DNA of 64,000 bases from Endozoicomonas acroporae (GTDB lineage: Bacteria; Pseudomonadota; Gammaproteobacteria; Pseudomonadales; Endozoicomonadaceae): the NCBI RefSeq assembly GCF_002864045.1, contig NZ_PJPV01000018.1, positions 1 to 64,000 on the forward strand. The letters are read 5' to 3'. A program made the translations under genes and the position numbers. Of this stretch, positions 45,705 to 55,401 are shown in pieces; position 1 is the stretch's first letter, and every line of letters starts with the position of its first letter. Below the pieces are notes generated by a model, which was not told the origin of the DNA, made no database searches, and was given only the letters and a program-made list of their open reading frames with translations.

Positions 45705-48452
45705 CTAATGGGCTTCATCCCAGTTATCCCCAATACCGGCTTCAACCAATAGTGGAACACTGAGCTCGGCAGCACTGGACATCTGCACTTTTATCCCTTC
45801 AACAACGGCGTCAACACTCTCATTGGCAACTTCAAGCACCAGTTCATCGTGGACCTGCATAATGACACGGGCATCAAGCCCCGACGCTTGCAGCCACTCA
45901 TCAACCCTGATCATCGCCTTCTTGATAATATCTGCGGCAGTGCCCTGCATAGGTGCATTGATCGCTGTTCGCTCAGCACCCTGACGGCGCATACCGTTTC
46001 TGGCATTGATTTCCGGCAGATACAGACGACGACCCAATATTGTCTCCACATACCCCTTTTCCCGTGCAAAGTTTTTGGTTGTTTCCATATACCTTAAAAC
46101 ACCCGGGTATCGTGCAAAGTACAGGTCGATATATTCCTGTGCCGATTTCCTTGATACCCCCAGCTGTTTGGCGAGTCCGAACGAAGACATGCCGTAGATC
46201 AGGCCAAAGTTAATGGCTTTGGCACTTCGTCGCTGATCACCCGTTACCTCATCAAGCGCCACGCCAAATACTTCAGCCGCTGTCGCCTTATGGATATCCA
46301 GCCCATGGGCAAAAGCATCCAGCAGGCCTTTATCGCCAGAGAGGTGTGCCATGATTCGCAGCTCGATCTGGGAGTAATCTGCCGCCACCAGCTGGTGACC
46401 TTCCGGTGCAATAAATGCCTGTCGCACCCGACGGCCTTCCGGTGTTCGAATGGGAATATTCTGCAGGTTAGGATCCGAGGAGGATAGTCGTCCAGTGGCG
46501 GTTACGGCCTGATGATAAGAGGTATGGATACGACCCGTCGCCCCATTAATCATCTGCGGAAGTTTCTCGGTGTAGGTGGATTTGAGCTTGCTTAAGCTTC
46601 GATGCTCAAGAATCAGCTTGGGCAGTTCATAATCCAGGGCAAGCTCCTGCAAGACCTCTTCGGCGGTTGATGGCTGCCCCTTGGGCGTTTTCTTGATAAC
46701 CGGCAGTTGCAGCTTATCAAACAGAAGCTCCTGCAACTGTTTGGGTGATGATAAGTTAAATGCCTGTCCTGCCACATCGTGGGCCGCTTGCTCCAGTTCC
46801 TTGAGGCGCTGGCCAATCTCCAGGCTCTGTTGTTTGAGCAGGACACCATCCACCAGGGCACCATGGCGCTCAATACGTGAAAGAATATCAACCAGCGGCA
46901 TTTCTACTTCCCGGAACACCGCCGTCAACGAAGGCTCAGCCTGTAACTGCTCCCAGATGGCAAGATGGAGACGTAGCGTAATATCCGCATCTTCTGCCGC
47001 ATAGGGGCCCGCTTTCTCAAGCTCAATCTGGTTAAACGTCAGTTGTTTAGCACCTTTGCCGGCAATATCCTCATATTTAATGGTTTTATGATTCAGGTAA
47101 TGCTCAGCCAGGGCATCCATATTGTGCCGGGTGGCGATGGAGTTCAAACAGTAGGACTCAAGCATGGTATCAAAAGCGGCCCCCTTGATTTGAATGTCAT
47201 ATCGGGCCAGCACGCTCTGGTCGTACTTAAAGTTCTGACCTACTTTCTGTTTGGCCGGGTCTTCCAGCAAAGGCTTGAGTTTTTCCAGTACCCAGTTTCT
47301 CTCCAGCTGGGCTGGTGCTCCCAGATAATCATGGGCAACGGGCACATAAGCGGCCTTGCCGGGCTCAATGGCAAATGAAACTCCCACCAGTTCAGCCACC
47401 ATGTAATCCAGGCTGGTGGTTTCGGTATCAAACGCAAACAGCTCTGCCGATTCCAGCTGAGTTATCCAGTCAAGAAACTCGGTCTCCTCAGTGACCACTG
47501 AATACTCACCGGTAGTACCTGATGTTTGTTCGTCAGATTCATTGCCATCGGAAACAGAGCCTTCTTTCTCCAACTCGGCAATCAACGTCCTGAATTCGTA
47601 CTCTTTAAACAGCGCTAACAGTTGCTCTTTATCAAGGGGCTGCATTTCCAGACTTTCAATGGCAACCGGCAGCTCTACATCGGTCTTGATGGTGGCCAGC
47701 TGCCGGGACAACAACACAATGTCCTTGTGCTCGGTGAACTTCTCAGCAAAGTTTTTGCTCCCCCGAAAACCAAGCGCAGCCACTTCATCCAACCGCCCGG
47801 CAATCTCATCGATACTGCCGATGCCATTAAGCAGAGCCAATGCTGTTTTCTGACCAACACCCGGCATACCCGGGATGTTATCGCTGCTATCGCCCATCAA
47901 TGCCAAATAGTCAATAATCAGGCTGGCAGGAATACCAAACTTACTTTCAACACCCTGTTGATCGGTATACGCATCATTCATGGTGTCAATCAGCGACACA
48001 TGCTCAGTCACCAGCTGGGCAATATCCTTATCGCCCGTGGAAATGATGGTGTTGATCTTTTTCTCGGTTGCCTGTCTGGCCAGCGTTCCAATCACATCAT
48101 CCGCCTCAACGCCTTCAATCATTAACAGAGGCAGGCCAAGCGCACGAACAATGTGATGTATGGGTTCTATTTGTGAGCGCAAGTCGTCCGGCATTGGTTT
48201 CCGGGTGGCTTTGTACTCGCTGTACAGGTCATGGCGGAAGTTTTTCCCCCTGGCGTCAAAAATGACTGCAACATGGCTATCCTGATATTGACGCATCAGA
48301 CTGCGCAACATGTTTGTCATGACCCGGATAGCGCCCGTTGGTCGGCCATCAGCCGTGCGCAGATTGGCCCGCTCAGAAGCATGAAAGGCACGATAAAGGT
48401 AAGATGAGCCGTCGACGAGTATGAGTGGCGGCGTACTGGCTTGTTCTGACAT
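45705..48452 (-). CDS. polA: DNA polymerase I
   Basis: Replication and repair polymerase, 915 residues. Residues 1-290 are the 5' nuclease (LVDGSSYLYRAFHA, GVEADDVIGTLA, GDSSDNIPGMPGVG). Residues 330-510 are the 3'-5' exonuclease with an intact DTE motif (FAFDTETTSL), so proofreading should be active. Residues 520-915 are the polymerase domain (ADYSQIELRIMAHLSGD, RRSAKAINFGLIYGMSSFGL, MQVHDELVLEV). Two or three short terminated units follow it on the same strand. Confidence 0.98.
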   Translation of the reverse strand: MSEQASTPPLILVDGSSYLYRAFHASERANLRTADGRPTGAIRVMTNMLRSLMRQYQDSHVAVIFDARGKNFRHDLYSEYKATRKPMPDDLRSQIEPIHHIVRALGLPLLMIEGVEADDVIGTLARQATEKKINTIISTGDKDIAQLVTEHVSLIDTMNDAYTDQQGVESKFGIPASLIIDYLALMGDSSDNIPGMPGVGQKTALALLNGIGSIDEIAGRLDEVAALGFRGSKNFAEKFTEHKDIVLLSRQLATIKTDVELPVAIESLEMQPLDKEQLLALFKEYEFRTLIAELEKEGSVSDGNESDEQTSGTTGEYSVVTEETEFLDWITQLESAELFAFDTETTSLDYMVAELVGVSFAIEPGKAAYVPVAHDYLGAPAQLERNWVLEKLKPLLEDPAKQKVGQNFKYDQSVLARYDIQIKGAAFDTMLESYCLNSIATRHNMDALAEHYLNHKTIKYEDIAGKGAKQLTFNQIELEKAGPYAAEDADITLRLHLAIWEQLQAEPSLTAVFREVEMPLVDILSRIERHGALVDGVLLKQQSLEIGQRLKELEQAAHDVAGQAFNLSSPKQLQELLFDKLQLPVIKKTPKGQPSTAEEVLQELALDYELPKLILEHRSLSKLKSTYTEKLPQMINGATGRIHTSYHQAVTATGRLSSSDPNLQNIPIRTPEGRRVRQAFIAPEGHQLVAADYSQIELRIMAHLSGDKGLLDAFAHGLDIHKATAAEVFGVALDEVTGDQRRSAKAINFGLIYGMSSFGLAKQLGVSRKSAQEYIDLYFARYPGVLRYMETTKNFAREKGYVETILGRRLYLPEINARNGMRRQGAERTAINAPMQGTAADIIKKAMIRVDEWLQASGLDARVIMQVHDELVLEVANESVDAVVEGIKVQMSSAAELSVPLLVEAGIGDNWDEAH

Positions 48453-48545
48453 GGATTACGGACTCACTTACGATTCTGGGTAACTGGGTATAGAATGCTC
48501 CCCAGCAGTTTAATGGTTTCCACCGCAATTATCATGAGGCTCCTG

Positions 48546-48953
48546 ATGAAACCCTTGATAAAAAGAGCGCAGTTGGGTCTGGTGTTCTTACCCTTGTTGC
48601 TTTGTGGCTGTGCAGCACAAAGTCCGGAAGGTTCAAAGCCGGAGCAGCGAACAGCCCATACGGATAGGGGCCAGAGAGCGGTTGTGTTTACTGATGAAGC
48701 CATTAAAAAGATTCCCAGACACCTGCGCCCTGAAGCGTTGGAGAACAGGGATGACACATCGGTCGTGATTCGTGCCGGTGATTCCAGGACTTATAAAGAG
48801 TACCGGGTCGGTGGCCAGCTTTATGCGGTTCAGGTGATTCCCAAGGTAGGTAAGCCCTACTACCTGATAGCCTCAGATAATGAAGGCAACCCCATTGATC
48901 CAACAAAACGTATCCTGTTAGTGCCTTCATGGACCATTTTTGAGTGGCACTGA
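48546..48953 (+). CDS. DUF2782 family lipoprotein
   Basis: A 135-residue exported protein. The signal segment LGLVFLPLLLCGC ends in a likely lipidation Cys. The C-terminal half carries the DUF2782 pattern (YKEYRVGGQLYAVQVIPKVGKPYYL). The start at 48546 has GAGG about 8 bases upstream; earlier in-frame starts give an abnormal leader. A DUF2782 gene between polA and thrB is the order known in Pseudomonas. Function unknown. Confidence 0.82.
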   Translation: MKPLIKRAQLGLVFLPLLLCGCAAQSPEGSKPEQRTAHTDRGQRAVVFTDEAIKKIPRHLRPEALENRDDTSVVIRAGDSRTYKEYRVGGQLYAVQVIPKVGKPYYLIASDNEGNPIDPTKRILLVPSWTIFEWH

Positions 48954-48998
48954 GTACCAACAGAACCATAGATATAATCATCCAGGAACAGGGACTTC

Positions 48999-49988
48999 AT
49001 GTCTGTTTATACCCATTTGACACAACAGGAAATCGAGCAACTTCTGACTCGTTATGACCTGGGTAACTTAACGTCCTTCCAGGGCATTGAAAGTGGCGTT
49101 GAGAATACCAACTACTTTCTGGATATTGATGACAAGGGCAATCACCAGCGCTATGTATTAACCCTCTTTGAGTATCTGCCAGCCGACACACTGCCATTTT
49201 TTATCCAGTATACGGATGAGCTTAAAGCGTTCGGCCTGCCTGTACCCAACCCGATTCGGGATAAGAGTGGCGTTGCTCTCCAGTCGGTAAAAGGCAAACC
49301 GGCGCTGATTGTGCAATGCTTTGCCGGGCAGCACCCTGATGCCGGAAACCTCTCTCTGGACCAGTGCCAGCAGATTGGTGCGATGCTGGCAAAAATCCAT
49401 AAGGCAGGACAAGATTCCTCCCTTTATCAGGAAAACCAGCGGGGACTTGCCTGGCTTGATGCCCAGCAGAAAAGACTCATTCCACTGCTTGGCCAGGATG
49501 ATGCCCACTTTATGGCTGAGCAATGGCACAACATCTCTGATGCTTTGCCAGCGTTTGACAATCTGCCAACCGGGCTGATTCATGGCGACCTGTTTCATAA
49601 TAATGTACTGTTTGATCAGGGCAGAATCTCAGCCGTGATTGACTTCTATCAGGCCTGTAATGACTGGCTGATCTATGACCTGGCGGTTACTGTAAACGAC
49701 TGGTGTCTTACCGATAGTCTTGAACTGGATGATCACCGTACCAAAGTATTGATGGATGCTTATGCACAGATCCGGCCTTTTACTGAGAATGAACAAAAAG
49801 CCTGGCCAATCATGTTACGGCTGGCTGCTTTCAGATTCTGGATTTCCCGGCTGATTACCTTCGTATACCCGGAAACTCAGGCAGATAATGAGCAGGAGGC
49901 AAACCTCCTGCGTCATTTTCTTGATCCGAATAAATTCAGGGATATGCTGAGAAAACGAACAGAGCTTGCGCTGGCAGAATTAATCTGA
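48999..49988 (+). CDS. thrB: homoserine kinase (APH-fold type)
   Basis: Phosphorylates homoserine in threonine synthesis. The 329 residues are of the aminoglycoside-phosphotransferase-like ThrB type found in pseudomonads, not the GHMP type of E. coli. Motifs are GIESGVENTNYFL at the nucleotide loop, the catalytic loop LIHGDLFHNNVLFD and the metal-binding VIDFYQACNDW. AGGGA precedes the ATG. It follows the DUF2782 gene by 45 bases. Confidence 0.93.
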   Translation: MSVYTHLTQQEIEQLLTRYDLGNLTSFQGIESGVENTNYFLDIDDKGNHQRYVLTLFEYLPADTLPFFIQYTDELKAFGLPVPNPIRDKSGVALQSVKGKPALIVQCFAGQHPDAGNLSLDQCQQIGAMLAKIHKAGQDSSLYQENQRGLAWLDAQQKRLIPLLGQDDAHFMAEQWHNISDALPAFDNLPTGLIHGDLFHNNVLFDQGRISAVIDFYQACNDWLIYDLAVTVNDWCLTDSLELDDHRTKVLMDAYAQIRPFTENEQKAWPIMLRLAAFRFWISRLITFVYPETQADNEQEANLLRHFLDPNKFRDMLRKRTELALAELI

Positions 49989-50085
49989 TTGGTTGGTATC
50001 TATTGAATCAGTATCCACTGGAACTTCAGGAAGAGTTTCACTTGATTTTAATTTTACTTTTGTAGCTATGAAACCCCGGAAAAGC

Positions 50086-50098
50086 GTTATATTATAAC
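50086..50098. promoter_or_regulatory. Zur box upstream of zur-znuCB
   Basis: The palindrome GTTATATTATAAC, 25 bases before the zur start, is identical (reverse complement) to the site upstream of znuA at 5346-5358. It implies autoregulation of zur and control of znuCB. Confidence 0.88.
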
Positions 50099-50123
50099 AT
50101 TCAACAGTTTATTCGATCGGATC

Positions 50124-50603
50124 ATGTCTTGCTTTAATCCCTACAGAGACCATAACCATCAGCACTGTATCAAAGATGCTTTGAATGAAGCCCGTTTACT
50201 TTGCCGGAGCCGCAATATCCGCCTGACGCCCCTCAGAGAAAGGGTGTTAGAGCTGGTCTGGCAGAGCCATTGCCCGGTCGGGGCCTATGAAATACTGGCA
50301 GAACTGACTCAGGGAGAGTCCAAACCCGCCCAGCCCCCCACCGTCTACAGGGCATTGGATTTTCTCCGGGAGCAAGGGCTGGTCCATCGCTTGTCATCCA
50401 TCAATGCCTACATTGGCTGCAGCCATCCGAGCACACCACATAACAGCTGCTTTCTGATCTGTACCCAATGCCGGACCACCATTGAAATTGAACACCCGGC
50501 CATTGAACATTCCCTGGAAGACTGTGCCAGTGAACACGGCTTTATCATTGCGGATGCCTCAATAGAGCTGGCTGGTTTATGCACCAACTGCAAAACGAAT
50601 TGA
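50124..50603 (+). CDS. zur: zinc uptake regulator (Fur family)
   Basis: Zinc-sensing repressor, 159 residues. The winged-helix DNA-binding domain includes RNIRLTPLRERVLELV and PPTVYRALDFLREQGLVHR. Zinc ligands are the CTQC and CTNC pairs in the C-terminal half and His residues such as IEIEHP. An N-terminal DHNHQHC stretch adds further possible ligands. It is the first gene of zur-znuC-znuB and has a Zur box upstream. The location with znuCB makes Zur far more likely than Fur or PerR. Confidence 0.94.
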   Translation: MSCFNPYRDHNHQHCIKDALNEARLLCRSRNIRLTPLRERVLELVWQSHCPVGAYEILAELTQGESKPAQPPTVYRALDFLREQGLVHRLSSINAYIGCSHPSTPHNSCFLICTQCRTTIEIEHPAIEHSLEDCASEHGFIIADASIELAGLCTNCKTN

Positions 50604-50616
50604 ATAATTACATATT

Positions 50617-51390
50617 ATGAATCAACCATTAATAGAGTTGAGCAATATCTGGATGAAGTTCCAGAACAGAGAGGTACTGACCGGGATCGATCTGCAGGTG
50701 AATCCCGGTGAAATCGTTACCCTGATAGGCCCGAACGGTGCAGGAAAAACCACCCTTGTACGGGTAGCCCTTGGATTGCAGGAACCCACATCCGGCCAGC
50801 GCTCCGTCAGAAAAGGGCTGCGCATTGGCTACATGCCGCAAAAGCTTCATATTGATGACTCCATGCCACTGACAGTCAACCGGTTCCTGAGGCTGACCGG
50901 TTGTCGTTTAACCGCCGTTCAAGACGCCCTTGGGCGAACCGGCGTCAGCCATGTGCTCCAGTCTCCCCTGCAATCGCTGTCGGGTGGTGAGCTGCAAAGG
51001 GTTCTGCTGGCCCGGGCACTGCTGCATAAACCTCACCTGCTGGTGCTGGATGAACCGGTGCAGGGGGTTGATGTCACCGGACAAAAGGAGCTTTACCAGC
51101 TGATCACGGAGATTCGCAACGCATCCAGAGACCGTGAGCACTGCGCCGTGCTGATGGTGTCCCACGACCTCCATCTGGTTATGGCATCCACCGACAAAGT
51201 CATTTGCATCAATCAACACGTCTGCTGCTCCGGCCACCCTCACCAGGTTAAACAACACCCGGCGTACCTTCGCCTGTTTGGTGGAGAGTCGGACGAGCTG
51301 GCGGTATATACTCACCATCACGACCACCATCATGGCGTTGACGGGCATATTCTTGAGCCACAAAGCCCTGTATCTGAAGGAAAACAATGA
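50617..51390 (+). CDS. znuC: zinc ABC transporter ATP-binding protein
   Basis: ATPase of the ZnuABC importer, 257 residues. Walker A is GPNGAGKTT, the signature is [17 protein letters not shown], Walker B is LLVLDEP, and the His switch is in MVSHDLH. The C-terminus has a His-rich tail (THHHDHHHG) that may bind zinc. It starts 13 bases after zur and its stop overlaps the znuB start in ATGA. Confidence 0.96.
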   Translation: MNQPLIELSNIWMKFQNREVLTGIDLQVNPGEIVTLIGPNGAGKTTLVRVALGLQEPTSGQRSVRKGLRIGYMPQKLHIDDSMPLTVNRFLRLTGCRLTAVQDALGRTGVSHVLQSPLQSLSGGELQRVLLARALLHKPHLLVLDEPVQGVDVTGQKELYQLITEIRNASRDREHCAVLMVSHDLHLVMASTDKVICINQHVCCSGHPHQVKQHPAYLRLFGGESDELAVYTHHHDHHHGVDGHILEPQSPVSEGKQ

Positions 51391-52175
51391 TGCCGGATAT
51401 TCTCTTATCTGCCTTACTGGCAGGCTATGGCGTGGCTCTTCTGGCAGCACCACTGGGCTGCTTTGTGGTCTGGCGGCGTATGGCTTATTTCGGTGATACC
51501 CTCTCTCACTCTGCTCTGCTGGGGGTTTCACTGGGGCTGATGCTGGATATCAATATCAACCTGGCCGTTATCGCCAGTTCACTGATGATTGCCGCTATCC
51601 TGGTCAGCTTCCAGGAAAAACAACAAATGGCTTCCGACACCCTGCTGGGAATCCTTGCCCACAGTTCGCTATCCATTGGTCTGGTCACCGTTAGCTTTGC
51701 GGATAATGTTCGGGTAGATATGATGTCCTATCTGTTCGGTGACCTGCTGGCAACCGGCCCCTCGGACCTTTACTGGATTTACGGAGGAGGTGCCCTGGTT
51801 CTGGCGACACTGGCATGGCTCTGGAAACCGTTGTTGTCCATGTCTGTTCATGCCGAGCTGGCCCAGGTGGAGGGCATTCCGGTCAGGAAACTCAGAATGA
51901 CGCTAACCCTGCTAATGGCCCTGGTGATCGCCGTAGCCATGAAGATAGTCGGTGTCCTGCTGATTACCTCCCTGATGATTATTCCGGCAGCGACCGCCCA
52001 GCGGCTGGCGCGCACCCCAGAGCAGATGGTGATTGTTTCAGCACTGCTTGGCATCCTTGGTGTGTCCGGAGGCCTGGCGGCTTCATGGTATCTGGACACG
52101 CCTGCTGCCCCTTCAGTGGTTGTAGCCAGTTTTTTACTTTTTTTAATCACCCGGTTGATAAAAAGAAAGCAATAA
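51387..52175 (+). CDS. znuB: zinc ABC transporter permease
   Basis: Inner-membrane channel subunit of the ABC-3 family, 262 residues with about eight membrane segments. Family segments are [22 protein letters not shown] and [23 protein letters not shown]. It is translationally coupled to znuC. znuA, the matching binding protein, is 45 kb away. Confidence 0.95.
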   Translation: MMPDILLSALLAGYGVALLAAPLGCFVVWRRMAYFGDTLSHSALLGVSLGLMLDININLAVIASSLMIAAILVSFQEKQQMASDTLLGILAHSSLSIGLVTVSFADNVRVDMMSYLFGDLLATGPSDLYWIYGGGALVLATLAWLWKPLLSMSVHAELAQVEGIPVRKLRMTLTLLMALVIAVAMKIVGVLLITSLMIIPAATAQRLARTPEQMVIVSALLGILGVSGGLAASWYLDTPAAPSVVVASFLLFLITRLIKRKQ

Positions 52176-52215
52176 TAAAACCTGAGTCTGCGAGTTCACA
52201 ATACAGAAACCTGCT

Positions 52216-52243
52216 CGAAAAGCCTGCTGCTCAAGGCTTTTCG
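52216..52243 (+). terminator. terminator-like hairpin after znuB
   Basis: CGAAAAGCCT (52216-52225) and AGGCTTTTCG (52234-52243) form a perfect 10-base stem with an 8-base loop, 41 bases after the znuB stop. Confidence 0.6.
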
Positions 52244-52281
52244 TGCAAAGTCAGGCAAACTTAACGAATGCGAGAGAAGTT

Positions 52282-53712
52282 ATGAAAATAAATTTTCCGA
52301 ATATTTCTGAGCACAACAAATATACTCAATCGTTTGCCCGTTTACAGATTTCACCTAAAAAATTTGTCTCAACTGAACAAGATCCAGTTGAATCCGTTGA
52401 TATTGATGAAGGAGAACATTATCTGGTCTGCATTGAGCACGGCATTAGAAAAATTGGCATACTGCCTGCGGATATCCAAATACTACTAAAAAAAGATCTT
52501 GATACCAGTACTCCGTGGGTAGCTTCTCAAAATGCACTCGAAAAAGCAGAACCAGCCTCGCAGTTAACTGCTCAAAAGCTTCTGGCAGATCCCCAGTGTC
52601 AGTTGAATTATCAGCTTTTTCATTTGAGCAGGACTGCTCAGAAACTGTCGGCACAACCTCATTATCAGTGGAACTCTCAACGGAAATACCAGGCGGTAGA
52701 GCAGTTTCAGAAAAATCTGCCAACAGTTTTTGAGCAGTTACCCTCACAGCAGCCCAGTGTTTCCGGGGAACAAAGTCCTGTAAACACACCTTCACCAGCA
52801 GAAAATGAGAAGTTATCTCCATGGTTTATTAAAGGAATGGCAGGGAAACTTTTAACCAGAAAAATTTTGGTCATCGAAGAACCATTTCAACTTAAACCTA
52901 CAGTAGGAGAATTGGCAATATATTTAGGAATGATCAGTGATGAAAAAGAATTACCAAGATTTGCTAAAAATACAAAAGTACTTACAGAAACAGCAGATGG
53001 ATCACTTGCAATGGCTGCTAAAGTGATTACTGATCAACTTTATAATCAGCATTCTGAGGTAACCATTTTAAAGGGCAGTACGACAACAGATAAAATAATT
53101 ACTTTGAATACTCCTCTTAAGCGTACATTAGCGGACATTGCTATCGATGTCATCATCACAAAATATCATGACGCTGTTGCGTACAAAAAGGAACTGGCCC
53201 GATGGCTGCCAAATCACCCATTAGTAGCCTACATGGAACAGTTGGTAGCTTTAACCACTAAAATCCCTGATTACAAACCTTTGGATGATGAAACAAACAG
53301 TAAAACCAATCAACAAAAAAGAGCAATCATTAATTATATAGAAAAAATCAAACGACCATTAATAAATTTGCTAAAGGAACATTATCACCTGCGTTTTATT
53401 GAAGCGCACACACCAGAAGAAGATCTCCAGGAAGCGATTGATTATTATCAAAGAACAACCAGCAATCCTGTTCTCGACCTGGTCCAGCTTGATGAGGAAT
53501 TGTTAAAGCCACACGGTATTGAAACCTTTCTTGATATTCACGCCTTCTTCAAGACACCTTTAATGAATATGAATAAAAGAAATAATTTCAAACATAATAT
53601 ACGAACGCCTGAGGAAGCTGAAAACTTCACACAATTGGCGAATTTAGCCATTGACCTGGTTTATGAAATCAGTAAATTTATCGAGCTTGAAATGATTCGG
53701 ACCGATTCTTGA
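52282..53712 (+). CDS. AT-rich hypothetical protein, about 476 aa
   Basis: A soluble protein with no signal peptide, membrane segment or motif I recognise. The sequence is visibly richer in A/T than its neighbours, suggesting later acquisition. Residues 95-170 are a Gln/Ser/Pro-rich low-complexity region containing an imperfect inverted DNA repeat. The C-terminal 250 residues are mainly helical (TPLKRTLADIAIDVIITKYHDA, RTPEEAENFTQLANLAIDLVYE). The ATG at 52282 has GAGAG upstream; 52243 is an alternative. It resembles the other lineage-specific, possibly host-directed proteins here, but no function can be named. Confidence 0.6.
   Translation: MKINFPNISEHNKYTQSFARLQISPKKFVSTEQDPVESVDIDEGEHYLVCIEHGIRKIGILPADIQILLKKDLDTSTPWVASQNALEKAEPASQLTAQKLLADPQCQLNYQLFHLSRTAQKLSAQPHYQWNSQRKYQAVEQFQKNLPTVFEQLPSQQPSVSGEQSPVNTPSPAENEKLSPWFIKGMAGKLLTRKILVIEEPFQLKPTVGELAIYLGMISDEKELPRFAKNTKVLTETADGSLAMAAKVITDQLYNQHSEVTILKGSTTTDKIITLNTPLKRTLADIAIDVIITKYHDAVAYKKELARWLPNHPLVAYMEQLVALTTKIPDYKPLDDETNSKTNQQKRAIINYIEKIKRPLINLLKEHYHLRFIEAHTPEEDLQEAIDYYQRTTSNPVLDLVQLDEELLKPHGIETFLDIHAFFKTPLMNMNKRNNFKHNIRTPEEAENFTQLANLAIDLVYEISKFIELEMIRTDS
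52563..52742. repeat. imperfect inverted repeat inside the AT-rich gene
   Basis: Positions 52563-52590 match the reverse complement of 52715-52742 at 24 of 28 bases. Between them are smaller palindromes, for example TTGAGCAGGACTGCTCA near 52623. Confidence 0.6.
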
Positions 53713-53779
53713 CCCATCGTACTTTCGATCAGACCGCTGCCACGTAAAAACTTTTGGTTGGAACTCTCTATTAATTTGC

Positions 53780-53801
53780 AAAGCCAGCATCCGCTGGCTT
53801 T
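53780..53801. terminator. bidirectional terminator
   Basis: AAAGCCAGC (53780-53788) and GCTGGCTTT (53793-53801) form a 9-base stem with an ATCC loop between the convergent AT-rich gene and the SCO1 gene. Confidence 0.7.
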
Positions 53802-53830
53802 AACATCAAAAGGATTGTAAAAATCAAGAC

Positions 53831-54487
53831 TCACTGGCTCTTGTCAATACTTAACAACACAGTCCTGAGCTTACCGGGTTCCAACGGTGGCCGTATAAAC
53901 CCGTGATAGTGTCCTTGCGGATTAACCAGGGCCAGATTGGCACCGTGATCCACCAGATAAAACTCATCCTCAGGATCAACCACCGGGGTGAACGGGACAT
54001 TCATCTGAACCGCCAGGTTATAAACACCAGCGATTTCTCCGGTAATGCCGGTGAAGTCCTTATTAAAGTAGGGTACATAGCCTTTCAGTTTGTCAGGGGT
54101 GTCTCTTCGCGGGTCCACCGTCACCATCAGGTATTGCATCTCTTTCGCCAGACTTGGCGACTTCTCCTTGAGCAGTGCGTCCAGCTTATTTAACTGACTG
54201 AGCGTTGCCGGGCAGATATCAGGGCAGAAGGTAAAACCGAAATAGACCAGGCTCCAGCGCCCCTTAAGATTTTCTGCGACAAATGGCTGGCCGTTATGGT
54301 CAACCAGCCCATCCATAGTGAAAGCCCTGGGTGTTTCAAACACCACCGCCCCCATCTGTTGCAGCTGCTCTTTGGATAACGCTGGCTTGTTGATAAATTT
54401 ATTCGCCGTCACCCCGAGCACAACAGCAACGGCTGCCAGTAAAATAGTGACCGTCTTTTTCACCCCTTTACTCCTTTCTGTGTCCAC
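53831..54487 (-). CDS. SCO1/SenC copper chaperone
   Basis: Membrane-anchored thioredoxin-fold protein that delivers copper to the CuA site of cytochrome oxidase. The N-terminal anchor is VTILLAAVAVVLGVTA. The copper-binding CxxxC is in FGFTFCPDICPATL, and the distal His is in LVDHGANLALV. 218 residues from the GTG at 54487, or 210 from the GTG at 54463, which also has a good AGGAG site. It lies 9 bases after ctaB in the oxidase assembly operon. Confidence 0.93.
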   Translation of the reverse strand: MDTERSKGVKKTVTILLAAVAVVLGVTANKFINKPALSKEQLQQMGAVVFETPRAFTMDGLVDHNGQPFVAENLKGRWSLVYFGFTFCPDICPATLSQLNKLDALLKEKSPSLAKEMQYLMVTVDPRRDTPDKLKGYVPYFNKDFTGITGEIAGVYNLAVQMNVPFTPVVDPEDEFYLVDHGANLALVNPQGHYHGFIRPPLEPGKLRTVLLSIDKSQ

Positions 54488-54496
54488 AGGGACTCC

Positions 54497-55399
54497 TTAC
54501 ACCCAGAGATAAAATGAATAGTGGTCCACCAGTAACACCACAAATAACAGCATCAAATAGGTAATTGAAAACCTGAAGGTCTTGATGGCGGCGTGAGGTC
54601 TGCTGTCACGTAGCAGGACAATGGACCAGTATAAAAAGCGTGCTCCCAGGATGGTTGCACCCATCAGATAGATCACCCCACTCATACCCGTCAGGAATGG
54701 CAACAGGGTGACCATAAACATGATGATGGTGTAGAGCAGAATATGAAGTTTGGTGTAAGCCTCACCATGGGTAACTGGCAACATGGGAACATCCGCTTTG
54801 GCATACTCCTCCTTGCGATGGATCGCCAGGGCCCAGAAGTGAGGCGGCGTCCAGGCAAAAATAATCAGTACCAGCAAAAGGCCATGGCCTTCAAACTGTC
54901 CGGCCACGGCAGTCCAGCCGAGCAGGGGAGGAGCTGCCCCGGCCAAACCACCAATAACAATATTCTGTGGCGTTGCCCGTTTCAGAATCAGCGTATACAC
55001 CACCGCATAGCCCATCAGGGAGGCAAATGTTAACCAGGCGGTCAGAGGATTAACCAGCACAAACAGCATGGCCATTCCCAGTGAACCAATAATAAAGGCA
55101 AAAATGACCGCCTGGAGCGGTTCAACCCGACCGGTGGCCACCGGACGATTATGGGTTCTCGCCATCACCGTATCGATCTGTCGGTCAACGACATGATTGA
55201 TCACCGCTGCGGCACCGGCACAGAGAGCAATGCCCAGGTTACCAAAGAACAGAATATCCAGAGGTACCCAACCGGGTGTTGCCAGGTACATACCAATAAC
55301 CGACGTTAAGATCATCAGCGCGACCACCTTCGGCTTGGTCAGCTCAAGATAATCCTTCCAGTGGGTACTCCCTGCCGGTAATACATTACTTTGACTCAT
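54497..55399 (-). CDS. ctaB: protohaem IX farnesyltransferase (haem O synthase)
   Basis: Adds a farnesyl group to protohaem to give haem O. A 300-residue integral membrane protein of the UbiA type. The Asp-rich motifs are [20 protein letters not shown] (N/DxxxD) and the second loop region [16 protein letters not shown]. It has about nine membrane segments. It sits directly between ctaA and SCO1. Confidence 0.95.
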   Translation of the reverse strand: MSQSNVLPAGSTHWKDYLELTKPKVVALMILTSVIGMYLATPGWVPLDILFFGNLGIALCAGAAAVINHVVDRQIDTVMARTHNRPVATGRVEPLQAVIFAFIIGSLGMAMLFVLVNPLTAWLTFASLMGYAVVYTLILKRATPQNIVIGGLAGAAPPLLGWTAVAGQFEGHGLLLVLIIFAWTPPHFWALAIHRKEEYAKADVPMLPVTHGEAYTKLHILLYTIIMFMVTLLPFLTGMSGVIYLMGATILGARFLYWSIVLLRDSRPHAAIKTFRFSITYLMLLFVVLLVDHYSFYLWV

Positions 55400-55401
55400 G
55401 C

